Part shown: piece by piece, positions 6,611 to 12,092 of the stretch
How the letters are laid out: every line of letters starts with the position of its first letter
Numbering within the stretch: position 1 is the first letter of the stretch
Origin: Cyanobacteria bacterium UBA791
GTDB lineage: Bacteria > Cyanobacteriota > Vampirovibrionia > Gastranaerophilales > Gastranaerophilaceae
Assembly: GCA_002297005.1 (NCBI GenBank)
Contig: DBIX01000070.1
Span: 1 to 12,092 of the forward strand
Direction of reading: 5' to 3'
DNA: 12,092 nt
Notes under the pieces: model-generated
What the model saw: the letters and a program-made list of their open reading frames with translations, nothing else
Database searches by the model: none
What the model was told of the DNA's origin: nothing
Translations under genes and position numbers: made by a program

Positions 6611-6616
6611 AATCAA

Positions 6617-7888
6617 TTAAATTCCCAATTTAATCTTAAATTCTGTCAACACGCCTTCTTCACTTGTTACAGAAATTTCGCCATCGTGTGCCTCAACAAT
6701 TTGTTTTGACAAGTACAAGCCCAAGCCTGTACCAATTTTTCTATATTTTTTAGATGTTGAATAATATTTATTAAAGATTAAGCCAATGTCTTTTTGGCTA
6801 ATGCCTTTACCGTAGTCAATTACTGAAATATAAACATTTCCGCCTTGAACGTTTGTTTTTATATCTACGTCATTTGAAGTTTCAGAGTACGATAATGCAT
6901 TTTGGATAAGGTTTTTGATAACACGTTTAAACTGCATTTTGTCAATGTTAATTGTAACATCCTGAGGAGCGACAAAGTTCAATTTGATATCGTTCTTATC
7001 TGCTACCGGACGCATTTCGTCAATTGTTTCTGACAAGAATTCGTTCAAATCAGCACTTTCTTTGTATAATTCAATAGTTGTATTGTTGCTCTTATAAGTA
7101 TCCAATAACATGTGTACTAAATCAATTAGTTCCTTGTTAGAAGATTTCATTTTGCCAAGTACATCTCTTTGTTTATCATTGATTTCACCAAAAGTTCCAT
7201 TAATTAAAAATTCAAGCATATTTGATTCCGCAACGATTGGAACTTTTAAGTCATGAGTAAGTGTTGCAACAAAGTCTTCTTTCAATTTTTCCAATTCTTT
7301 TTGGTTAGTTACGTTTTTAATCAATATAATGTATCTGCTAACTCTATCTTCAATGTTTAATCTCAAGGCAGTAGCTTCAAAAAGGTCTGAAGAATAAGTT
7401 TTGATATATACATCTGTATTATGAAGATTTTCGATAGGTGCTTGGTTAATAGGTTCAATAAAATCGAACACATTTTGACCTATAAGTTTTTTATTGCTTT
7501 GTCCAAACCAGTTTGAAATCTTTGGAGTTACTTTAATAATCTTAGAATTTTTATCGACAATAATAAGACCATCAGAAAGAGAGTTCAAAACGCTTTCCAA
7601 AAATCTATTTTGACGCATAAGTTCTGTTTGTTGTTCTCTGACTTTTTCTTCTGATTCTTTTAAAGTATCAATAAGTTGGTTAATGCTATCTGCAAGGGCT
7701 TCACCTGATGTAGAATTAATTTTTCCGATTTTTTTTGATAAGTTACCAGAACGAATTGATTCCACAATGTTTGCAGCATCTTCAATAAACAAGTCTGTTT
7801 TTTGCCAATATTTATTTGTTGAACGTACAACAAGAAATAATAGGACAAGAATGAATATTACAAATAAGTTTAATGAATACCAAAGCAT
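6617..7888 (-). CDS. Membrane-anchored PAS-containing sensor histidine kinase (orphan in this window)
   Basis: A 423-aa class I histidine kinase. One membrane segment (about residues 4-21) at the extreme N-terminus is followed at once by a HAMP-like/coiled-coil linker (about 22-95), so there is no periplasmic sensor domain. A PAS domain covers about 96-195 (LNSLSDGLIIVDKNSKI). The HisKA H-box is FVATLTHDLKVP with phospho-acceptor His212. The ATPase domain has the N-box NLIQNA (326-331, Asn330), the G1 box DYGKG (358-362), the F-box region GLIFNKYY and the G2 box GTGLG (386-390). All catalytic motifs look intact. No response regulator is present on either side, so the partner is encoded elsewhere. 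The signal is probably sensed by the PAS domain or at the membrane. The start has only a weak GGA upstream. It is divergent from the fliO-like gene with 64 bp between starts. Confidence 0.93.
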   Translation of the reverse strand: MLWYSLNLFVIFILVLLFLVVRSTNKYWQKTDLFIEDAANIVESIRSGNLSKKIGKINSTSGEALADSINQLIDTLKESEEKVREQQTELMRQNRFLESVLNSLSDGLIIVDKNSKIIKVTPKISNWFGQSNKKLIGQNVFDFIEPINQAPIENLHNTDVYIKTYSSDLFEATALRLNIEDRVSRYIILIKNVTNQKELEKLKEDFVATLTHDLKVPIVAESNMLEFLINGTFGEINDKQRDVLGKMKSSNKELIDLVHMLLDTYKSNNTTIELYKESADLNEFLSETIDEMRPVADKNDIKLNFVAPQDVTINIDKMQFKRVIKNLIQNALSYSETSNDVDIKTNVQGGNVYISVIDYGKGISQKDIGLIFNKYYSTSKKYRKIGTGLGLYLSKQIVEAHDGEISVTSEEGVLTEFKIKLGI

Positions 7889-7952
7889 AATTTATCCGAA
7901 TAATTTTTTTTGTGTTATATATATATTATGAATTTATTATAGGTATTTTAAC

Positions 7953-8510
7953 ATGAAAAAACTTTTAAATTACATGATAATTTTATTAATGACTCAACAA
8001 ACTTGTTTTGGGTACTCTGTGGATGATTTATTAAATCCTCAAGCAACTCACGAAACTAGTTTCTTTACTGTAATTGGAGCTTTAGCATTTGTAATTGCTC
8101 TAATTTTCTTAACTGGTTTTATTTATACAAAACTTAATGTTGTTGGCTCAAACTTAGCTAAAAAATCTAGACAAAATGATTTGGAAGATAAAGTTTTGGT
8201 ATTGTCTTCTACTCATTTAAATAATAATCAAACTTTGCATGTTGTCGAAGTAAACGGTAAAAAAATGCTTTTAGGTGCAACTCAATCTTCTGTTACTGTC
8301 TTAAAAGATTTAGGTGAAGCAAAAGAAAATACTATTAATAATGAAATGAGTAATTTTCCTTTTGAACAAGAAACTCCTAAACCTCAAGTAGAAGTTAAAG
8401 AAGAAAAACCACCTATTGACCAAATCTTTGATAAAGAAGATATTAAAGAAGATTTAAAATCTAAAGTTGATGATGAAGAAGATTTTGGTCTTTATAAAAA
8501 ATACCTATAA
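7953..8510 (+). CDS. fliO: FliO-like flagellar export apparatus protein
   Basis: A 185-aa membrane protein with a hydrophobic N-terminus (about 4-18, possibly a cleaved signal peptide ending near CFG), one strong membrane helix at about 36-57, and then the FliO-type domain (about 60-122). That domain holds VLVLSSTHLNNNQTLHVVEV then NGKKMLLGATQSSVTVLKDL, the FliO pattern of a Leu/Val-rich strand, HxVEVxGKxxLLG and a closing VTVLKDL. The C-terminal 60 residues are a Glu/Asp/Lys-rich, probably disordered tail. FliO assists assembly of FliP and the export gate. The usual fliP/fliQ/fliR neighbours are absent; instead nonulosonic-acid genes follow 30 bp downstream. AGG about 9 bp before the ATG is a modest ribosome binding site. 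The domain is short and weakly conserved across families, so the assignment is good but not certain. Confidence 0.7.
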   Translation: MKKLLNYMIILLMTQQTCFGYSVDDLLNPQATHETSFFTVIGALAFVIALIFLTGFIYTKLNVVGSNLAKKSRQNDLEDKVLVLSSTHLNNNQTLHVVEVNGKKMLLGATQSSVTVLKDLGEAKENTINNEMSNFPFEQETPKPQVEVKEEKPPIDQIFDKEDIKEDLKSKVDDEEDFGLYKKYL

Positions 8511-8540
8511 TATAAATATATAAATAGCAAATGAGGTTTT

Positions 8541-9407
8541 ATGAGAAAAACTGTAAATATAGCCGGAAAAGTTATTGGGGATGGACATCCATGTTTTATT
8601 ACTGCAGAAATTGGTATTAATCACAATGGTTCTGTTGCATTAGCTAAAAAACTAATTGATATAGCTTGTGTAGCAGGATGTGATGCTGTTAAATTCCAAA
8701 AGCGAACTGTTGATGTGGTTTACACTCCAGAAGAATTGGCTCAACCTCGTCAAAGTGTATTTGGTGAAACAAATGGCGATTTGAAACGTGGATTGGAATT
8801 TGGCTACGATGAATATAAAGAAATTGATGAATACTGTAAAGAAAAAGGTATAATTTGGTACGCTTCTTGTTGGGATGAAGCATCTGTTGATTTTATTGAA
8901 CAATTTGATGTCCCTTGTTATAAGATTGCAGCTGCCTCTTTAACTGATGATAATCTTTTAAAATATACTAAGTCAAAGGGCAAACCAATTTTCTTGTCTA
9001 CTGGCATGAGTACAATGGAACAAATTAGACATGCAGTTGATATTTTAGGCGAAGATAATTTAGTTATTTATCAATGCACTTCAACATATCCATCTGATGA
9101 AAAAGAAATTAATCTAAAAGTTATTGAAACTTTTAGAAAAGAATTTGACTGTCCGGTTGGATATTCAGGTCACGAAAGAGGTTTAATGCCTACTGTTATT
9201 TCGGTTGTATATGGTGCGAATGCTGTAGAAAGACACATTACAAACGATAGAACAAATTGGGGTTCTGATCAGGCTGCAAGTTTAGAGCTTGACGGTATCC
9301 ATAGAATCGTTCGTGACATTAGAAAAATTCCTAATGTTGCAGGTGACGGTATTAAAAAAGTTTATGATAGAGAATTACCAATTATTAAAAAGTTGAGAAG
9401 GGTTTAA
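8541..9407 (+). CDS. neuB: NeuB-family nonulosonic acid (phosphate) synthase lacking the SAF domain; possibly KDN-9-P synthase
   Basis: A PEP-condensing TIM-barrel enzyme that joins phosphoenolpyruvate to a six-carbon mannose-type aldose to give a nine-carbon 2-keto-3-deoxy acid. Visible NeuB motifs: AEIGINHNG (22-30), KFQK (51-54), ASCWDEASVDF, the STGMS loop (153-157), CTSTYP (179-184), GYSGH (207-211) and ERHIT (230-234). His211 and His232 would be the metal ligands. At 288 aa it ends with the barrel; the C-terminal SAF/antifreeze-like domain of 340-350 aa NeuB/PseI enzymes is missing. That domain carries the Arg that contacts the N-acetyl group in meningococcal NeuB, so its absence suggests a non-N-acetylated substrate such as mannose 6-phosphate. 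GAGG lies 4 bp before the ATG. The stop overlaps the phosphatase start (TAATG), which indicates tight coupling. The substrate is inferred. Confidence 0.88.
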   Translation: MRKTVNIAGKVIGDGHPCFITAEIGINHNGSVALAKKLIDIACVAGCDAVKFQKRTVDVVYTPEELAQPRQSVFGETNGDLKRGLEFGYDEYKEIDEYCKEKGIIWYASCWDEASVDFIEQFDVPCYKIAAASLTDDNLLKYTKSKGKPIFLSTGMSTMEQIRHAVDILGEDNLVIYQCTSTYPSDEKEINLKVIETFRKEFDCPVGYSGHERGLMPTVISVVYGANAVERHITNDRTNWGSDQAASLELDGIHRIVRDIRKIPNVAGDGIKKVYDRELPIIKKLRRV

Positions 9408-9898
9408 TGAGTAAATTAAAATTTTCTGAAAATATAAAAATGGTTATAACTGATTTTGATGGCGTTGTTACTGATAATAATGTTTATATTGATGAAAACA
9501 AAAATATGTCACGTAAATTGAATTTTAGAGATGTAATGGCATTTTCTCTTTTGAAAAAAAATGGCATAAATATTGCCATTATTTCTGGTGAACAAAATTC
9601 TGCTATGGATTTGGTTGCAGAAAAATTTTCGATTGAAGAGGTTCATGGCAATATCAGAAAGAAAATAGATGTATTAAATAACATTATCGAAAAATATAAT
9701 CTAAAAGAGGATGAATATGTTTATATTGGTGATGATGTAAACGATAGAGAATGTCTTGAAAATACTAAGTATAGAGTGACGGTTCATAATGCTCATAAAT
9801 CAATTTTAGATATAAAAAAAATACAAGTTACTGAAAACAATGGCGGAGAGGGTGCTTTTAGAGAAATTGTTGATAGAATTTTGGAATACAAAAACTAG
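9407..9898 (+). CDS. C0-type HAD phosphatase, KdsC/KDN-9-phosphate phosphatase family
   Basis: A 163-aa capless HAD phosphatase, likely a tetramer like others of this subfamily. Motif I is DFDGVVTDN with nucleophile Asp16 and acid/base Asp18; motif II is ISG (Ser60); the motif III Lys is at 85-86; motif IV is GDDVND (108-113). The C-terminal signature GGEGAFREIVDRIL (146-159) is typical of the KDO-8-P/KDN-9-P phosphatase group. Automatic annotation would say KdsC, but GE at 61-62 and Lys73 fall at the spacing of Glu56 and Lys67, the residues reported to mark the Bacteroides thetaiotaomicron KDN-9-P phosphatase BT1713. The Arg64 counterpart is Val70 here, so the specificity may differ somewhat. 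The start codon shares one base with the stop of the NeuB gene, and GAGAAGGG precedes it. It probably removes the phosphate from the synthase product. Confidence 0.88.
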   Translation: MSKLKFSENIKMVITDFDGVVTDNNVYIDENKNMSRKLNFRDVMAFSLLKKNGINIAIISGEQNSAMDLVAEKFSIEEVHGNIRKKIDVLNNIIEKYNLKEDEYVYIGDDVNDRECLENTKYRVTVHNAHKSILDIKKIQVTENNGGEGAFREIVDRILEYKN

Positions 9899-9931
9899 GT
9901 CAATTTCTTTAAAATTCTGAATTGTTACTAC

Positions 9932-9960
9932 TTGCCAAACAAAATTTATAAGGTTATAAT
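9932..9960 (+). promoter_or_regulatory. Strong sigma-70-type promoter of lysC
   Basis: TTGCCA (9932-9937, 5 of 6) is 17 bp from a perfect TATAAT (9955-9960). Transcription would start near 9967, giving a leader of about 27 nt. This is the best promoter match in the window. It separates lysC from the upstream synthase/phosphatase pair, for which I see no hairpin terminator. Confidence 0.8.
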
Positions 9961-9969
9961 TAATCTCGA

Positions 9970-9981
9970 TATACTAGTATA
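9970..9981. promoter_or_regulatory. 12-bp perfect palindrome in the lysC leader, possible operator
   Basis: TATACTAGTATA reads the same on both strands. It sits just after the expected transcription start and ends 12 bp before the ATG, where a bound protein would block transcription. It is too short and AT-rich to exclude chance. Confidence 0.35.
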
Positions 9982-9993
9982 AAGAGTGAAATT

Positions 9994-11265
9994 ATGACAA
10001 AGAACGTAGTCGTACAAAAATTCGGTGGCACATCAGTAGCTGATACAGATAGAATTAAAAAGGTAGCAGAAACTGTAGTCGCAGAGAAAGAAAGGGGTAA
10101 CGATGTTGTTGTAGTTGTTTCTGCGATGGGACATACAACTGACCATTTAGTTACTTTGGCAAAAGAAATTTCAGATGTTCCATCTCCAAGAGAGATGGAT
10201 ATGTTGTTATCAACTGGTGAGGGCATTTCAATTGCATTATTAACAATGGCTATTCAAGCTAAAGGTTATGATGCAATAAGCATGAATGCTGTGCAAGTTG
10301 GTATTATAACTGAAGATTTACACACAAAAGCAAGAATTTTGAATATCGAAACATCAAGATTAAAACAAAACTTGAATGCTGGAAAAATAGTTGTAGTAGC
10401 AGGTTTTCAAGGTGTAACAAAAGACGGTGAAATTACAACATTAGGTAGAGGTGGTTCTGATACTTCTGCAGTTGCAATTGCCGCTTCTTTAGGTGCTGAA
10501 CGTTGTGATATATATACAGATGTTCAAGGTGTATACACTTCAGATCCTAGAATGGTTAAAAATGCTACAAAATTAGATACAATAACTTACGATGAAATGC
10601 TTGAACTTGCAAATGTTGGTGCTGGGGTTATGCACCCTCGTTCGGTGGAAACAGCTAAAAAATATAGCTTACCATTGAGAGTACGAAGCAGTTTCTACAC
10701 AAACGATATAGGCACAATGATTACAGGAGCAAAAGATATGGAATTAGACAAACCTGTCGTGGGCGTTGCTGTTGACTTTTCGCAAATTAGAGTTGTAATG
10801 TGCGAGGTAAAAGACGAACCAGGGGTTGCTGCTAAAATATTTAAAAAATTAGCACAAAACAATATTACAGTTGATATGATTATTCAATCTTATGCGAGAA
10901 CATTCAACAATACAAATGATATTGCTTTTACTATTAATAGAGAAGATAAAGAAAAAGCAATGGAACTTTTAAACGAGATGAAAGATGAAGTTGGTGCAAA
11001 AGCAATTCATTTAGATGAAAATACTGCAAAACTTTCAATTGTAGGTGCAGGTATGATGGATAGACCAGGGGTTGCTGCTACAATGTTTGAAACTCTTGCA
11101 GATTTAGATGTAAACATTAAAATGATTTCTACATCAGAAATCAAAATTAGCTGTTTGATTGATGGTGAACAAGCTGAAATGGCTTGCAATAAAATTCACG
11201 AAGCTTTCAAATTAAACAGTAATGATATAGTAGAAGTTAAAGGCACTTTGCCTCCAACAGTATAA
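9994..11265 (+). CDS. lysC: Aspartate kinase (aspartokinase) with two ACT domains
   Basis: Phosphorylates L-aspartate with ATP, the first step towards lysine, diaminopimelate, threonine, methionine and isoleucine. At 423 aa it matches the single-function, two-ACT type common in many bacteria. The kinase domain (1-245) has KFGGTS at 9-14, LLSTGE at 71-76, the GRGGSDTSA loop at 151-159, and TDVQGVYTSDPR at 175-186, all intact. ACT1 (about 266-335) has VKDEPGVAAKIFKKLAQNNI; ACT2 (about 346-415) has GAGMMDRPGVAATMFETLAD and ISTSEIKISCLID, the usual feedback site for lysine and/or threonine. It has its own strong promoter. GAGTG about 5 bp before the ATG serves as ribosome binding site. It is followed after 15 bp by the VKOR fusion gene on the same strand, probably one transcript. 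Confidence 0.96.
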   Translation: MTKNVVVQKFGGTSVADTDRIKKVAETVVAEKERGNDVVVVVSAMGHTTDHLVTLAKEISDVPSPREMDMLLSTGEGISIALLTMAIQAKGYDAISMNAVQVGIITEDLHTKARILNIETSRLKQNLNAGKIVVVAGFQGVTKDGEITTLGRGGSDTSAVAIAASLGAERCDIYTDVQGVYTSDPRMVKNATKLDTITYDEMLELANVGAGVMHPRSVETAKKYSLPLRVRSSFYTNDIGTMITGAKDMELDKPVVGVAVDFSQIRVVMCEVKDEPGVAAKIFKKLAQNNITVDMIIQSYARTFNNTNDIAFTINREDKEKAMELLNEMKDEVGAKAIHLDENTAKLSIVGAGMMDRPGVAATMFETLADLDVNIKMISTSEIKISCLIDGEQAEMACNKIHEAFKLNSNDIVEVKGTLPPTV

Positions 11266-11280
11266 GGAAAGGAAATAACA

Positions 11281-12092
11281 ATGGAAAAAACAATTGAAAT
11301 TAAAATTTCAAAGAAAGCGATTTTGTTTTTACTAGCTATCCTTGGTTTAGTAGCAACAGTTGCTTTAGCAGTTGTTTATAACAATGCAAACTTTAATCCA
11401 GCAGCAGGTCCTAGTTTTTGTACAGATGCTAACAATCCAGTTGTAAACTGTGATGGTGTTGCAAAATCTGTAAATGCACAATTCTTAGGTATTCCTCTAG
11501 CATACTGGGGTATGATTTTTTATGTAATCGTACTTGTTTTGCTAGTTGCTGATAAATTAAAAAATATTAAATTTTTATCTTGGTTAGAAGTATTTAAAAA
11601 CCCTTGCAGTTATATTGCTGTACTAGGTTTATTCTCATTCTTAGTATCAATGATTTTAGCTTTAGTAAGCTTTATCTCTTTAAAAATGATTTGTGTACTT
11701 TGCGTAGTAACATACTTCATTAACCTATTTATCGCATTATTCGCATCAGAATTTGCAGGCGAAACATTTGGTGCTTCTATTAAAACATCTATCAATGATT
11801 TCAAAGAAGCTCTTTCAGTTAAAAAATATGCAATTGCATTTGCTTCAACAGTTGCAGTTGCTGTAGTTTTCTTAGCTGTTTCAAGCACAACTTATGTATT
11901 CGCTCCACAAATTAAAGATATTAAATTTATGGATCAATTATACAAAATGGAAGGCAACGATTATGCTGACGTTGCTAACGGTAACACTTTAGGTAGTGAA
12001 AAACCAAAAGTAGTTGTTAAAATGTACTCAGATTTGATGTGTCCATATTGTGTAATGGAAAACAGATTAATGCACAAAGTTGCAAAAGATTT
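11281..12092 (+). CDS. VKOR–DsbA/thioredoxin-like fusion, disulfide-bond forming membrane protein (3' end outside window)
   Basis: The reading frame is open from the ATG at 11281 to the window end (270 codons), with AGGAAAGGA before it, so the C-terminus is missing. The VKOR domain has membrane helices at about 13-34, 70-91, 109-131 and 137-155. Its loop cysteines are Cys47 and Cys57 (SFCTDA…VNCDGVAKS), with Ser64 and FLGIPLAYWG following, and the quinone-side pair is Cys138/Cys141 in MICVLCVV. A fifth helix (about 181-200) brings the chain back to the periplasm, where a thioredoxin-fold domain starts with KVVVKMYSDLMCPYCVMENR; CPYC is at 254-257. This is the five-helix layout of the cyanobacterial VKOR-Trx fusion, which oxidises periplasmic proteins and passes electrons to quinone, doing the job of DsbA plus DsbB in one chain. 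The domain after the linker looks DsbA-like (CPYC) rather than classical thioredoxin. Confidence 0.93.
   Translation, partial: MEKTIEIKISKKAILFLLAILGLVATVALAVVYNNANFNPAAGPSFCTDANNPVVNCDGVAKSVNAQFLGIPLAYWGMIFYVIVLVLLVADKLKNIKFLSWLEVFKNPCSYIAVLGLFSFLVSMILALVSFISLKMICVLCVVTYFINLFIALFASEFAGETFGASIKTSINDFKEALSVKKYAIAFASTVAVAVVFLAVSSTTYVFAPQIKDIKFMDQLYKMEGNDYADVANGNTLGSEKPKVVVKMYSDLMCPYCVMENRLMHKVAKD

Larger units (their letters stand above)
6195..6616. other. Gene-free 422-bp mosaic of degenerate palindromic repeats
   Basis: No convincing gene lies here on either strand. The stretch is a string of repeat-like pieces: two tandem copies of an ACTTGTTTG-containing unit, an element bounded by TGTCACCCTGAA and TTCAGAATGACA, a GTAGGTTGGGGTTT…CTACC piece at about 6460-6479, a GATTTTTT…AAAAAATC hairpin (6505-6540), a CCTCTCCCA/TGGGCGAGG hairpin (6542-6563), and a GTCATTG…GCAATCC copy (6575-6610). 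It behaves like a site where dispersed repeats have accumulated between convergent genes. Confidence 0.7.

Noticed and set aside
6195..6616. CRISPR array
   Set aside because: The repeats are few, imperfect, differ from each other and lack regular spacers; no cas gene is present.
6488..6709. 73-codon open frame on the + strand
   Set aside because: It runs through two repeat hairpins and into the antisense of the intact histidine kinase.
9407..9898. KdsC (KDO-8-phosphate phosphatase) as the firm assignment
   Set aside because: The neighbour is a NeuB-type synthase, not KdsA, and the Glu62/Lys73 pair matches the KDN-9-P phosphatase markers instead; KDO-8-P activity is not excluded.
9899..9931. 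Terminator after the phosphatase gene
   Set aside because: Only a short AATTCTGAATT symmetry is present, without a GC stem or T run.
9960..10226. 88-codon open frame on the - strand opposite the lysC start
   Set aside because: It is antisense to the conserved N-terminus of aspartate kinase and its promoter; low-complexity Ser/Thr/Val composition typical of a shadow frame.
11610..11888. 92-codon open frame on the - strand
   Set aside because: It is antisense to the VKOR domain, whose cysteines and helices are clearly conserved in the other frame.

Overview
The window is about 12.1 kb of AT-rich bacterial DNA with short intergenic gaps. The organism is Gram-negative (diderm): it carries a TolC/NodT-type outer-membrane channel with its periplasmic and inner-membrane partners. 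The combination of low GC, a VKOR protein with a fused thioredoxin-like domain (common in Cyanobacteria and relatives) and a FliO-like protein would suit a gut Melainabacteria/Gastranaerophilales-type bacterium. That placement is inference; nothing in the window proves it.

Layout. (1) 2-973: 3' end of a polytopic membrane protein on +, probably a GT-C glycosyltransferase-like protein, cut by the window edge. Its stop overlaps the stop of the convergent emrB. (2) 970-4076 on -: a marR-emrA-emrB operon, divergent from (3) a NodT/TolC-family outer-membrane factor at 4200-5597 on +. Together these form a complete tripartite drug/solute efflux system with its own MarR regulator; inverted-repeat boxes lie in the shared 123-bp control region. 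An intrinsic terminator follows the channel gene. (4) 5756-6194: a small XRE-type regulator on - and an unrecognised 55-aa acidic protein on +, divergent. A perfect 13-bp inverted repeat lies between them; one arm forms codons 1-5 of the regulator and the other the leader of the small gene. (5) 6195-6616: a gene-free mosaic of degenerate palindromic repeats, ending in a likely terminator for (6) a PAS-containing membrane histidine kinase (6617-7888, -) with no response regulator in view.

(7) 7953-9898 on +: a FliO-like protein, a short NeuB-family synthase and a C0-type HAD phosphatase. The last two overlap at TAATG. The phosphatase has the Glu/Lys pair described for KDN-9-phosphate phosphatase, and the synthase lacks the C-terminal SAF domain. 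The pair is best read as a phosphorylated-intermediate route to a KDN-like nonulosonic acid. (8) 9994-12092 on +: lysC (aspartate kinase) behind a very good sigma-70-type promoter, then 15 bp later a VKOR-DsbA/thioredoxin-like fusion that runs off the window.

Most of the window is recognisable housekeeping or transport content. The least explained parts are the XRE/55-aa divergent pair with its unusual inverted repeat, the repeat mosaic beside it, and the substrate of the NeuB/HAD pair. I see no CRISPR array, tRNA, rRNA, transposase or clear prophage.
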